Source: Scytonema sp. RU_4_4
GTDB lineage: Bacteria; Cyanobacteriota; Cyanobacteriia; Cyanobacteriales; Nostocaceae
Direction: 5' to 3'
NCBI GenBank assembly: GCA_012031965.1
Contig: JAAUSC010000009.1
Location: 1 to 61,387, forward strand
Length of the DNA: 61,387 nucleotides
In this document: positions 49,329-58,786 of the stretch, one piece after another
Layout of the letters: every line of letters begins with the position of its first letter
How positions within the stretch are numbered: the stretch's first letter is position 1
The notes under the pieces: model-generated
The model's input: the letters and a program-made list of their open reading frames with translations, nothing else
The model's database searches: none
What the model was told of the DNA's origin: nothing
Position numbers and translations under genes: made by a program

Positions 49329-49518
49329 CTATTTTAACCAAATACAAGAAGGCTACAAGCAGACACATCTTAGTACATAGTTACTAGTTCATCCAGTTTG
49401 AACTCAGATACCAACTTCTGACCTGTTGTTGGGAAAACACTCAAGGACTGAAGCAATGCTTCGCCAACGTGTCTTACTTTTACCCCAACTGAATACAAAA
49501 TTTGCTTTCCTCAAATAA

Positions 49519-52500
49519 TTAACCATCGCCCTTTCGATTTGCAGTACCAATGCCATTGCAGAGTTGCTTGTCGCTATCGCTAACATTGGGATTTGTCTGT
49601 AAATAGCCGCGTACCCAATCGCAACCGCGTGCCAGTAGATTGTCAAGAGTTAAATTCGATAACGCTTTTAAATCCCATAAAATAACTGTTCCAGACCTAC
49701 TCCCTGAAGCTAGCAGTCGCCCATCTGGACTGAAACTAATGCTTTTAACCTCAGCCTTTGCATTGAAGATATTAATTTTTTTATGGGTGGCGACATCCCA
49801 AAGTATGATAGTGTTGTCATTGCTAGCAGAAGCCAGTACGCGCCCGTCAGGGCTAAAGCTGACGCTGTTAACCCCAGCCTTGTGTCCGGTAAGGGTAGCA
49901 AGTTCTTTACCTGTGGCTACATTCCATAATTTGATGGTTGTTGTCTCACCAGCGGAAGCCAGCAGTCGCCCGTCGGGGCTAAAGCTGGTAGTGTTAACTT
50001 CACCTCTGTGTCCGGTGAGGGTAGCAATTATTGTACGTGTGGCTACATCCCACAGTTTAATAGTTTGATCGCGACTGGCAGAAGCTAGTAGTCGCCCGTC
50101 CCGACTGAAACTGACTGCAGTGATCGTATCCTTATGCCCAGTCAAGGTGCGAATTTCTTTGCCTGTGGCGACATCCCTGAGCTTAACAGTTCTGTCCCAA
50201 CTATCGGAAGCTAGATATTTTCCATCAGGACTAAAACTGACGCTATTTACCCAATGTTTATGTTCAAAGAAAGTCTTGATTGGTTGACCAGTAGCAACAT
50301 CCCAGAGTTTAACAGTTCCGTCCCAACTACCGGAAGCTAGATATTTTTCATCAGGACTAAAACTGACGCTACTTACCCAATGTTGATGGCCCATGAAAGT
50401 CTTGCTTTGTTGACCAGTAGCGACATCCCAAAGTTTGACGCTGCTTTCTTTATCACTAGAAGCCAGTCGTCGCCCATTGGGGCTAAAACTAACACTAAAG
50501 ACATAATCGTCATAGCTAGAGAGACTTTTGACTTCTAGACGCTGGGCGATATACCACAGTTTGATACTACGGTCGCTACTAGCGGAAGCTAACCATTGCC
50601 CATCGGGACTGAATCTAATATTATGAACCATAGCGCTATGTCCAGTCAAGCTAGGTATTTTTTTGAGTGTGTCAACATTCCAAAGGTTGATGTCATAGTT
50701 AAAACCGCTAGCAGCCAAAAGTTGACCATTGGGGCTGAAACTGAGGTTCGTAACTCGCTCGTTACCTGTAAAATTAGGGAGATCGGCAAATTTCGTGCGT
50801 GTGGCAACATTCCAGAGTATGACGCTGCCACCATCACCGCCTGAAGCCAGCAATTGCCCATCTGGGCTGAAACTGACGCCACAGACCCAAGGGTAATGCT
50901 GCATATTGCTAGGAATTTCTTTGTAGGTAGTGATATCCCAGAGTTTGACCGTACCGTCAAGACTAGCAGAAGCCAGCAGTCGCCCTTTTGGGCTGAAACT
51001 GACGCCATCGACCCTATCTTTATGTCCAATGAGGGTAGCTATTTTTTGGCGGGTGGCGACATTCCAAAGTTGGATGGTGTTTCCTTTACAGGCAAAAGCC
51101 AGTAGTTGCCCATCTGGGCTGAAACTGACGCCATTATTGCCCTGATCGTCAGCCTGATACCCGCTGAAAGTAAAGATTTCTTTGCCAGTTGTGATATCCC
51201 AGAGTCTAACAGTTTTGTCACCGACGCTGGCAGAAGCCAAGGTTTTGCCATCAGGGCTGAAACTAACAACAGTGACCACATCATTATGCCCAGTCAAGGT
51301 GCTAATTTCTTTGCCAGTGGCGACATCCCACAGTTTGATAGTTTTATCAGCACTAGCAGAAGCCAAGGTTTTGCCATTAGGGCTGTAGCTAACACTAATG
51401 ACTCTAGCTTTGTGCTTTTCCAAGCGGTTTCGCTCTTTCACCCCATAAATTGCCTGTTGTAACGCAACTTTAAGCTGAAACTGCATATCGGAATTTACCC
51501 CGAATGCTGCCTGTTTGACTTGCTTGCCCGCATTTAGGCTTGCCAGCAGCGCATCAAATTCTTTATTTGAGTCAAATAGTTCTTCTGAGGCAGTCGTAAG
51601 ACCAGTAATGGTTTGTTGTCTTTGAAATTCTGTAGACAGCCAGCCCAACCCAGCTGCACCAGCTAGAATCAACGCAACTACAGAAAAGCTAGTAAGCCCT
51701 ATAATAGTTTTGCGCCGTTGGCGATCGCGCAATCCCACACTAGCATCAATAAATTGGTTTGCTGCATCATTAAATCCCCCCAGAACTTGATTAAATGTCG
51801 CGTCTTTTCTAAGTTCTAAAATTTGTTCCAACTTTGAGCCATTCCATAGTTCATCATCTGCTTTTTGGAACTTCCAAAGTGCTACATCATCATTGAGTCG
51901 GTTACGAAGAGCTATAGCTTGACGATTTTGCTTAATCCAAGTATTCAAAGTTGTCCAAGAAGTCAGCAGGATTTCATGGGTAATGTCTACTGTAGATTCT
52001 TGGGATTGTGGCTCTTGGTCACTCACCAAAAGATTTTCATTTATCAACTTAGCTAGCACGCTTTGTTCAAGTTCATCATTAAACTCAGACTTCAATGCCC
52101 TTCTGCGGACTGGCTTCCACTCAGTACCAAATTCAGTATCTTTACCAATGTCAACCAGTTTTAGAAAAATTCTTTGAGTTGCGAACTTTTCCACTTCTGG
52201 TAAGCTGTCATAGATGTAATCTATATGTTTTTGTAGCGCACCCCTGACCCCACCTATTTGTCGGTAAGTACTAATGCTTAGTGTACGGTCATTGATACTA
52301 TTAGTTTCTACTTCTATTTCCCAAAGTAAATTCAGGGTGTACTGTAATAACGGTAGATAACCTGCTTGCCCCTGTACGTCTTTAATGATTTCTTCTACTA
52401 GTCCAGTTTCAAACACTACACCATGATGAGCAGCAGGTTGTTCAATCGCCAACCGCAACTCATCGGGTTGCATTTCTGCAATCAGTGGACGATGCTTATC

Positions 52501-53262
52501 CGTAGCTTTTACCAATCGAGGATAGGGGCTTAGTTTGTCAAGAAAATCAGCCCGCATCGTTACCATGATTTTGATAGAACGCTCCTTTGTTTTACTCAAT
52601 TTTGCTAAATTGGTAATAAACTGGTCACGTTTCTCCGACTGACTGGTAGTGAATAATTCCTCAAACTGGTCAATAAAAATAAACCAATAATCATCAGGCT
52701 GCTTCAGCCTTGTCACCACTTGAGTCAGCGTATCCGCTTTAGCTTCACGGGCAATTTGGGCTTCTGCTTGCTTGTATTTTCCCAGTAAACTGGCATAAAA
52801 AGATTCAAATGGGTCAGTATCTGGAGTAAACATTAAGTTAACTAACCGTGACCCAAATTTTTGTGACAGCCACGGAATTAAACCCGCACGCACTACTGAT
52901 GACTTGCCACTACCACTAGCTCCCAAAAGCAAAATTAGATTGGTTTGTTCCAATTCATTTAGCAAACCTTTAAGAAATTGATCCCGACCGAAAAATAAGT
53001 CTTTATCTGCTGGCTCGAATTTCTTCAAGCCCTTATAAGGTGAAGTAACTATAATTTTACGGGTTTTAATCTCTTCAATAGAGATTTGCAAAATCTTTGT
53101 TTCGTTAAAAGTAACAATATTAATATCACCTTGAACCTGGATATTACCATCACCTATAATAGCTTGCATTCCACTATCAAATGTGGAATTATCAGCCTGT
53201 ATTTGAATAATTGGCTGTTGGGTAAATGGTAAATCATCTGGAGGATACTCTTGCTGATTCAT
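49519..53262 (-). CDS. nSTAND NTPase with WD40 repeats
   Basis: A 1247-residue protein. Residues about 15-60 include the repetitive MQAIIGDGNIQVQGDINIV. SPYKGLKKFEPADKDLFFGR leads into the NTPase, with Walker A GASGSGKSS (114-122) and Walker B YWFIFIDQFEELF (about 192-204). A helical region follows, then one hydrophobic helix (KTIIGLTSFSVVALILAGAA), then about 14 WD40 repeats (for example GHNDVVTVVSFSPDGKTLAS). STAND NTPases are molecular switches of bacterial innate immunity and cell death. It is transcribed after the CHAT gene, and together they look like a two-gene conflict module. Confidence 0.85.
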   Translation of the reverse strand: MNQQEYPPDDLPFTQQPIIQIQADNSTFDSGMQAIIGDGNIQVQGDINIVTFNETKILQISIEEIKTRKIIVTSPYKGLKKFEPADKDLFFGRDQFLKGLLNELEQTNLILLLGASGSGKSSVVRAGLIPWLSQKFGSRLVNLMFTPDTDPFESFYASLLGKYKQAEAQIAREAKADTLTQVVTRLKQPDDYWFIFIDQFEELFTTSQSEKRDQFITNLAKLSKTKERSIKIMVTMRADFLDKLSPYPRLVKATDKHRPLIAEMQPDELRLAIEQPAAHHGVVFETGLVEEIIKDVQGQAGYLPLLQYTLNLLWEIEVETNSINDRTLSISTYRQIGGVRGALQKHIDYIYDSLPEVEKFATQRIFLKLVDIGKDTEFGTEWKPVRRRALKSEFNDELEQSVLAKLINENLLVSDQEPQSQESTVDITHEILLTSWTTLNTWIKQNRQAIALRNRLNDDVALWKFQKADDELWNGSKLEQILELRKDATFNQVLGGFNDAANQFIDASVGLRDRQRRKTIIGLTSFSVVALILAGAAGLGWLSTEFQRQQTITGLTTASEELFDSNKEFDALLASLNAGKQVKQAAFGVNSDMQFQLKVALQQAIYGVKERNRLEKHKARVISVSYSPNGKTLASASADKTIKLWDVATGKEISTLTGHNDVVTVVSFSPDGKTLASASVGDKTVRLWDITTGKEIFTFSGYQADDQGNNGVSFSPDGQLLAFACKGNTIQLWNVATRQKIATLIGHKDRVDGVSFSPKGRLLASASLDGTVKLWDITTYKEIPSNMQHYPWVCGVSFSPDGQLLASGGDGGSVILWNVATRTKFADLPNFTGNERVTNLSFSPNGQLLAASGFNYDINLWNVDTLKKIPSLTGHSAMVHNIRFSPDGQWLASASSDRSIKLWYIAQRLEVKSLSSYDDYVFSVSFSPNGRRLASSDKESSVKLWDVATGQQSKTFMGHQHWVSSVSFSPDEKYLASGSWDGTVKLWDVATGQPIKTFFEHKHWVNSVSFSPDGKYLASDSWDRTVKLRDVATGKEIRTLTGHKDTITAVSFSRDGRLLASASRDQTIKLWDVATRTIIATLTGHRGEVNTTSFSPDGRLLASAGETTTIKLWNVATGKELATLTGHKAGVNSVSFSPDGRVLASASNDNTIILWDVATHKKINIFNAKAEVKSISFSPDGRLLASGSRSGTVILWDLKALSNLTLDNLLARGCDWVRGYLQTNPNVSDSDKQLCNGIGTANRKGDG

Positions 53263-53329
53263 CAGTTTATCCTACTTATTTGAATGTTACTATGCTATAA
53301 TTTCCCCTTTCTCGACTAGACAAAATCGA

Positions 53330-54361
53330 TTACTCGACTTGCTCCAAATTTTCTATAAACGGTATTACCAAAGTTACTAGAGGATGATTAATTTCATTTT
53401 TTAGAGCTTCCAAACCATTTACTTTTAGTTCTCTAATGACGCAAGATTTCAAATTTGGGCTATTTTCAATTTTTTTAACAGCTTTAGCAACAACTATCAG
53501 TTTTTCAGTGCTTGTTTTAGTAGGATAAGTCTGCTCTAGTTGTTGTAAAATTTGTTGAATTCCCTTTGCGACTTCTACCAGATTTGACTTTTGTTTAGGA
53601 ACAGCATTGTTAGTCATAGTTTGCACATTATTGTCACCCTGTGTCGCTTGTATCCCACCGCCTATGTTACCGCCGCTAATGTTGAAAGAAATTCCACTAC
53701 TTCGTTTTTGTTGTGATTCTTTTTCTGACTTAACATCTGATTTCATAGCTTGTTTAACAGAAATAGAAGATGGTCTAGATTTGAGTACTGGTGTTAAATT
53801 TTCCTTGCTGTCTTTTAGTTGAATAGCAGTACGTCCCATGTTAAAAGCATAGTCATAACTTTCAAGAGCACTCAAAGCATCATAAAAACCAGTGGCAAAC
53901 TCGATTGCAGCTACATCCCCAATTGGCTGATTCATACCAATTACATAATCAACGTGTTGATGAATTGCTTGTGCTTGAACTTCGCTATAGCAGGCGTTAA
54001 GTAGGACACACTCAACTGTTCCACGAAACAACTCAAACAAACTTGCGAGAGCTTCGCTACTTACCAGTTGCGTTATCCCAGAATTATCCTCAAATGCTAA
54101 ACCCCCTGTTCCCGCTCCATGTCCGGAAAAATGAACGATATGAGGCTGGTGATCTAACATTGCACGGCGCAAGTCTTCCACTCGTACCGCCCAATAAGTA
54201 GCAATTTCAAACTGATATCGATGTTTCGCTAGTTTCAGCGCTTCCTGGATTTTCCGTGCCTCTTCCCCCAAGCGCAAAAGGTTTGTGTTCTTGGGATTTG
54301 CCGATAATATTAAGATTTTTTTCACGTTATTATGGTTCGTGAGAAATTTGTTAACGTTCAA
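53330..54361 (-). CDS. CHAT-domain caspase-like protease with C-terminal adaptor
   Basis: A 343-residue protein. Residues about 14-185 are the CHAT domain (VKKILILSANPKNTNLLRLG) with catalytic His81 (HFSGHG) and Cys124 (LLNACYSE). Residues about 220-245 contain FNISGGNIGGGIQATQGDNN, a repetitive motif like the GDGNIQVQGDINI of the neighbouring nSTAND protein. A helical C-terminal domain of about 90 residues follows. It probably acts as the effector released or activated by the nSTAND partner. It lies 67 bp upstream of that gene. Confidence 0.85.
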   Translation of the reverse strand: MNVNKFLTNHNNVKKILILSANPKNTNLLRLGEEARKIQEALKLAKHRYQFEIATYWAVRVEDLRRAMLDHQPHIVHFSGHGAGTGGLAFEDNSGITQLVSSEALASLFELFRGTVECVLLNACYSEVQAQAIHQHVDYVIGMNQPIGDVAAIEFATGFYDALSALESYDYAFNMGRTAIQLKDSKENLTPVLKSRPSSISVKQAMKSDVKSEKESQQKRSSGISFNISGGNIGGGIQATQGDNNVQTMTNNAVPKQKSNLVEVAKGIQQILQQLEQTYPTKTSTEKLIVVAKAVKKIENSPNLKSCVIRELKVNGLEALKNEINHPLVTLVIPFIENLEQVE

Positions 54362-54769
54362 GCCTTAATACAAACTGAGCATACTATTTTTCGGAATTTT
54401 GGTTTGTTTCTCAAAAAGCAATTACCAAAACAGCTTTCTTTCGTAGCTCTGGGTCACTCCATGAAGATAATTAAAATAAACGCCCTTAAAAATATTTTGT
54501 AAATACCAACTAATAACCGAATCTTGGTAAAACGAGAAAAAATTGGCATACTGGCAGCAACGCTAACCCTTGTTTCGTCGAGTTTCGCCGTATGTCTGCA
54601 CGCTCATACCTTACTCAATCCCCAATCATCAAAAGTTGGTAAGCTGCTGCGCTTTTAATTTGCACATTATTTTTATCGAGTCAATGCTTAAAACCCTCTT
54701 CCCTTCTGCCGTCTGCCTTCTGACTTCTGCCTTGCTGTTGTACATTAAAAATGCACAACAGCTTAAACG
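54362..54769. other. Non-coding upstream region of the CHAT/nSTAND pair
   Basis: AT-rich sequence that probably carries the promoter, then a Nostoc-type pyrimidine-rich repeat (about 54700-54740, CTTCTGCC units). No gene is seen. Confidence 0.5.
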
Positions 54770-54966
54770 GAAAAAAGTGAGCCTGCTGTCTCCAGGCGCA
54801 AGTCTCCGAATCAACGCAGATATAACGAGATGAAAAAACTGCCCTAGATATGGTGGTTTGAGATGTGCCTGACAAAGCACCAAGATGTTGAGGAGCGGAA
54901 TGAAAGCAAACTTTCACGTTCCGTTTTGAAGACCAGCAGGGCTGGCGACAGCCTTGCTGAGTTTAA
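54770..54966 (+). other. Probable group II intron fragment at the cargo boundary
   Basis: From 54893 the plus strand reads GAGGAGCGGAATGAAAGCAA, then CTTTCACGTTCCGTTTTGAA, then GACCAGCAGGGCTGGCGACA. In my recollection this resembles the segment that precedes the reverse-transcriptase frame in bacterial group II introns. The fragment ends where the IntN frame begins (54967). Both intron ends and any RT gene are missing. Confidence 0.45.
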
Positions 54967-55782
54967 TCAAAGGCACAATACAGCATCTCCAGGTTCCATA
55001 TCACCTGCTTTGATATAACCTTTGCCCTCTACCCAAACTGGATGGTCGTTCGTGCATTCAAGAATACTACCATCCTCTAACTCAATTTCTATAATTTCCC
55101 TACCTGGGTTTTCTTCATATCTGAGTATGGGTTGCCATTCGACTTCGCCCGTTTCATGGTTGAAAGTTGCCACGTCAACGTCAAGCTTTTTGTTAACGAT
55201 GTCGCCAATAGGAATTTCACCCCGCGATGTCGTTATCCTCTGATGTGACGGCAAACAAATAATATAAGTTCCCCCAACGCCAGTCACAGAGCCGTCCAAA
55301 CCACGGGCATATATAATACCACCAGAGTTGTTGCTATATTCCGTGATGCGGTTCCGATTATCACTAAGAACGCAGCGACCGCGTGACAAACGCTGATACC
55401 ATTCTGATTCGATAACCTGTCGGCGCTTGTAGCTCAAGTCGTTTGCCAAAGGAGTCGAATAGCTCATGCACAGGAACGACGCCCAAGGCTGACGTAACCA
55501 TACCCAGCATGGGAAAAAGACAGATACAAGCAATGATTTCAGCGAGCGCGGCATCACATTGACGAGTAAGCGTCTAGTGTTGCCGAGTGCTACATCAGTC
55601 AAAATTTCTGCTATGTATGCATGATGCCAATTCCAATCCAGGGGCGTGTTAGGCTCCAAAACTGCCCACGCCCCTGGATGCTTGTCATCATAACCTCTGA
55701 TAAATTTCTCAAAGTCACGTCTGAGAATTTCCCTAATTGCTAACTCTCGCCGTGCTAGTTCTTGTTTGTTAAACTGTCCCAC
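54967..55782 (-). CDS. Terminase large subunit, N-terminal half, with split-intein IntN
   Basis: A 271-residue protein. Residues 1-175 are the terminase ATPase front: a helical start, Walker A-like NVMPRSLKS (about 75-83), the motif CMSYSTPLANDLSYKRRQV, and DGSVTGVGGTYII. Residue Cys176 begins IntN (CLPSHQRITTSRGEIPIGDI), with block B SILECTNDHPVWVEGKGYIK, ending GDAVLCL and stop. The break is exactly at Walker B, so neither half can hydrolyse ATP until trans-spliced with the 48079-49167 product. It lies 6 bp after the small subunit. Confidence 0.9.
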   Translation of the reverse strand: MGQFNKQELARRELAIREILRRDFEKFIRGYDDKHPGAWAVLEPNTPLDWNWHHAYIAEILTDVALGNTRRLLVNVMPRSLKSLLVSVFFPCWVWLRQPWASFLCMSYSTPLANDLSYKRRQVIESEWYQRLSRGRCVLSDNRNRITEYSNNSGGIIYARGLDGSVTGVGGTYIICLPSHQRITTSRGEIPIGDIVNKKLDVDVATFNHETGEVEWQPILRYEENPGREIIEIELEDGSILECTNDHPVWVEGKGYIKAGDMEPGDAVLCL

Positions 55783-55788
55783 AATTAA

Positions 55789-56352
55789 CTAACCACCGCT
55801 GGCAATTTTCTCTAGCTCCTCATCAGATAACTGTGTAGGGTCAAATAAATCAGCATCAATATCTGTAGACATCGGCAAAACATTGATGACGCGCTCGCCC
55901 ATCCTATCAGCTAACACTTTTACTGTTTGATGATATACTTCAGGTGGTAAATTTTGATAAGCGTACATCATTAAATCAATCAGCTTGTTGTCTACTGCTA
56001 CCTCGATTCTTTGGGTGTTCGCCCATCTCTCAGGACGCTGACGCTCTAACCACCACGCCGCTGCCCTCCAGTCGTTTGTGGATGCCGTCATGATGCGAGC
56101 GCTTAACGTTATTTCAGCCGCTACAACCGCTCGGTTCAACTCTTCTGCAAACTCTGCAAACTCATTGCTAGTAGGACGCTCATGTGTGCCTTCACCACGC
56201 CGTACCCACTCGCGTACAGTCTTATGACTAACCCCCGCATAATAGCAAGCGTTCTCAATCCCTACGCCCGCTTTAATCGCCTGTAACAGTTTTTGTTTTG
56301 TTTCTTCTGTTAACTTAGACGGTCGTCCTGGTCGAGCCGCTTTTTTGCTCAT
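55789..56352 (-). CDS. Terminase small subunit
   Basis: A 187-residue protein. The N-terminus (RPGRPSKLTEETKQKLLQAI, then IENACYYAGVSHKTVREWVR) is a homeodomain-like HTH of the TerS family. A central helical region (FAEELNRAVVAAEITLSARI, then WRAAAWWLERQRPERW) and an acidic C-terminal tail follow. TerS recognises packaging sites and feeds DNA to TerL. Its stop is 6 bp from the TerL-N start, the normal terminase gene order. Confidence 0.85.
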   Translation of the reverse strand: MSKKAARPGRPSKLTEETKQKLLQAIKAGVGIENACYYAGVSHKTVREWVRRGEGTHERPTSNEFAEFAEELNRAVVAAEITLSARIMTASTNDWRAAAWWLERQRPERWANTQRIEVAVDNKLIDLMMYAYQNLPPEVYHQTVKVLADRMGERVINVLPMSTDIDADLFDPTQLSDEELEKIASGG

Positions 56353-56359
56353 ATTACCA

Positions 56360-56383
56360 CGTTAGAGAAATCTTTCTTTTACG
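56360..56383. repeat. 24-bp palindrome, copy w
   Basis: The arms are CGTTAGAGAAA and TTTCTTTTACG around centre TC. It lies 7 bp upstream of the TerS start. Confidence 0.9.
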
Positions 56384-56485
56384 ATATCAAATTAAGTTGA
56401 AAATTTCTTTTATTCACCCTTGACTCTTAAATGCCTATTTTGACATAATAGAGATGTAAGCGTAAATCACTAAAGGATAAGTGAA

Positions 56486-57631
56486 ATGACAAGCGTAACA
56501 ACTGATATGATTATTGATTCATCTTATGACACCTTTGACTTAAAGTTTAACATTGATACGAGTAATCAGCAATACGAGCAAGGTTTTCACTTTGACAAAG
56601 AGGCTGTCAAGAAAGCGAGCGCAGAAATTAAAGGACGTTTACGCCAGAATGGTTATAAAGGACTTGTAAATGATAACTATTATAAAGGTGTAGGTGCTCC
56701 TGTAGAGTCTAACTGGTCGCTAGACCACAAGCTGCAAGCTGCTAATCTAAATTGGTCTGTTGATACTTCTATTCTTAGATACGGTGACAAGCTGCAATTC
56801 TTTGACACTAACAATCAAGCTGTATACCGCTCTGACACAGGTACTCTATTCTCTGTCACTAGCGATACTTGGACACCATTCCAAAATGTAGATGTTGTCA
56901 ATGCTTTCGATGAGTTCTGCAACAGTGCCGGAATTGAAATGGAACGTCTAGGACATCTGCGTGAAGGTCGTCTAGTGTTTGCGAGCGCAGTAGTTAACGA
57001 GTCTTGGGCAGTTATGGACACTGACGACATAATAGCCGCTCGACTGCTGCTGACTAACTCACATGAATATGGCAAAGGCTTAACAGCAAAGCTCAACGCA
57101 ATTCGTTTAGTATGCTGTAATGGCATTACTCGTAAAGTGTCCATCGGTCAACGCTCCATTTCTCACACCAACGGCTTTAGTAAAGCGGCAGTACAAGCAA
57201 TCCTGGAAAGCAGCAAACAAAACTTTGTTGACTTGGGCTTGCTCATTGACAAATTCGCACAGACTCAAGTTAATAATCGTGAAGCGCGTGAGATTCTTGT
57301 TGAAACACTGGGCGATCGCAACGAAGAAGGCAATCTCGTACAATACGATGACCAGAATCGTCTAGTACAGTCCAGCTTTACCGCGTTCGCAAATCATACG
57401 TCAATCGGCGCTCACTACGAAACTAGCCGGGGTACTGCTTGGGAATTGCTCAACTGTGTCACAGAACAAATCAATCATCACAGCCGTAGCGCTGGCGAGA
57501 CTCACATGAACTCTATGTGGAACGGTGGCAAAGCACGAATAGAGAGCAAAATGGTTAACGCCCTTGCGCTCGCTTATGTCTCTCCCTCTCGTAACAAACA
57601 AGCGCAAACCGTAGGGGTAAGCGCTTTCTAA
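56486..57631 (+). CDS. DUF932 phage/plasmid-like protein
   Basis: A 381-residue protein. LRYGDKLQFFDTNNQAVYRS, then FSVTSDTWTPFQNVDVVNAF and DEFCNSAGIEMERLGHLREG, with NSHEYGKGLTAKLNAIRLVC, is the DUF932 pattern (phage/plasmid-like protein TIGR03299). The H-x-Y-G...R-x-x-C-x-N region is conserved. The biochemical function of the family is not settled; it is common in large phages and plasmids. It is followed by a strong terminator. Confidence 0.8.
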   Translation: MTSVTTDMIIDSSYDTFDLKFNIDTSNQQYEQGFHFDKEAVKKASAEIKGRLRQNGYKGLVNDNYYKGVGAPVESNWSLDHKLQAANLNWSVDTSILRYGDKLQFFDTNNQAVYRSDTGTLFSVTSDTWTPFQNVDVVNAFDEFCNSAGIEMERLGHLREGRLVFASAVVNESWAVMDTDDIIAARLLLTNSHEYGKGLTAKLNAIRLVCCNGITRKVSIGQRSISHTNGFSKAAVQAILESSKQNFVDLGLLIDKFAQTQVNNREAREILVETLGDRNEEGNLVQYDDQNRLVQSSFTAFANHTSIGAHYETSRGTAWELLNCVTEQINHHSRSAGETHMNSMWNGGKARIESKMVNALALAYVSPSRNKQAQTVGVSAF

Positions 57632-57666
57632 AATACTAAGTTTATCATTGTTGTAAATCTTACAGA

Positions 57667-57689
57667 GGCTGTACATAACAGCCTTTTTT
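57667..57689 (+). terminator. Rho-independent terminator after the DUF932 gene
   Basis: GGCTGT and ACAGCC form a 6-bp stem with a 5-base loop, followed by six T. A classic terminator 36 bp after the stop. Confidence 0.85.
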
Positions 57690-57715
57690 ACTTTATAACA
57701 TAATCGTTATTGTAT

Positions 57716-57739
57716 CGTCTAAGAAAGATTTCTCTGACG
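57716..57739. repeat. 24-bp palindrome, copy x
   Basis: The arms are CGTCTAAGAAA and TTTCTCTGACG around centre GA. It is between the terminator and the 57881 gene. Confidence 0.85.
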
Positions 57740-57880
57740 ACAACTCGCAAATATTTCAACCCTTTAGAGTAGCATTTTTTTTAGATATATAGAACTTTTC
57801 AAAAAATATTGTTTTCACCCTTGCGGCAATATGACATACCTGACATATTTAATATAGAAACGAAACAAGAGGAGAAAGAA

Positions 57881-58771
57881 ATGCAAGCCATCAAATATCC
57901 AGAACTCGCTCAACAATTTATAAATTCAGGTTTTGAACTACTCAAGCTCGGTAAAGCTGGTTATATCGTTAACCACAACGGTCAGAAAATACGCTTTGGT
58001 AATTTACAAACTGCTGCTAATTGGTTAAATGAGCGCATCACGGAACGCCAGGAAGTCATCAAGGCTCAAACATGGGGCGGCAGTGTTCTGACTCAGTTCG
58101 TTCTTCAAGCAAGTCTAGCAGCATTAGAGCAAGCATGGTCAGCACAGCTTGCAGCTAAAGAAGAAATGCAAGAAACCGCTGTTGCTACTATATACACGAC
58201 AGCAAACGCGATACATGATATACCAGAACTGACATTAGAAGCTGTAGAACTTGATTTGATGAACGGCAAAAAACGCCGTTGGCGCTCTGTCAAGACTTTA
58301 GATGCTGAAAAACAATTGGCTGTGTACAGAGCACAGAACGCGAGCGCTGTAGATGCTAAAGAATGGGAAGAAATCAAAGGTTTTCAAGTGCCTGTTAAGG
58401 GCGAATTGTTTGATGATTTAGGCGGTTTTATCTCTAAATCAACAGAAGAAAAAGACAAAAAAGACAAGCCTGAAACTGTTAAACCTGAGCAAGTATCCGA
58501 CCACATTGGCGCAAATGGCAAGCCCAAAGCAGTGAAGACAGAAGACGGAATATATCAAGCAGGCAAGACAGTTAAAAGCGTTCGCTCTGGTTCTAAGATT
58601 GACCAAATTATTAACTTATTGCGTGAAGGCGCTACTATTGAACAAATTAATGCCAAGGTTGACACAGGCAAGAAAATGAGTGCTAGCTATATCGCTCAAC
58701 GTCTCGCGCTACGCGGTTATGGTATGGCAAAAGATATTGCAACAAATCGATATTTTTTGTTAATTCCCTAA
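57881..58771 (+). CDS. Hypothetical protein with C-terminal winged-helix-like segment
   Basis: 296 residues from the ATG at 57881, preceded by GAGGAGAAAGAA. An upstream in-frame start would add a sequence covering the promoter. The N-terminal region has a helix-strand pattern (FELLKLGKAGYIVNHNGQKI). The middle is helical and the linker is Lys/Glu/Asp rich (TEEKDKKDKPETVKPEQ). The last 60 residues (KIDQIINLLREGATIEQINA, then MSASYIAQRLALRGYGMAKD) look like a winged-helix DNA-binding domain. It may regulate the nearby genes. Confidence 0.6.
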   Translation: MQAIKYPELAQQFINSGFELLKLGKAGYIVNHNGQKIRFGNLQTAANWLNERITERQEVIKAQTWGGSVLTQFVLQASLAALEQAWSAQLAAKEEMQETAVATIYTTANAIHDIPELTLEAVELDLMNGKKRRWRSVKTLDAEKQLAVYRAQNASAVDAKEWEEIKGFQVPVKGELFDDLGGFISKSTEEKDKKDKPETVKPEQVSDHIGANGKPKAVKTEDGIYQAGKTVKSVRSGSKIDQIINLLREGATIEQINAKVDTGKKMSASYIAQRLALRGYGMAKDIATNRYFLLIP

Positions 58772-58786
58772 GTAAAGAAAAATAAT

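Noticed and set aside
49519-51450. Regularly spaced similar DNA segments suggesting a CRISPR array or repeats, with several open frames on the plus strand
   Set aside because: They are the WD40 repeats of the minus-strand nSTAND gene; the plus-strand frames are shadows of this periodic coding.
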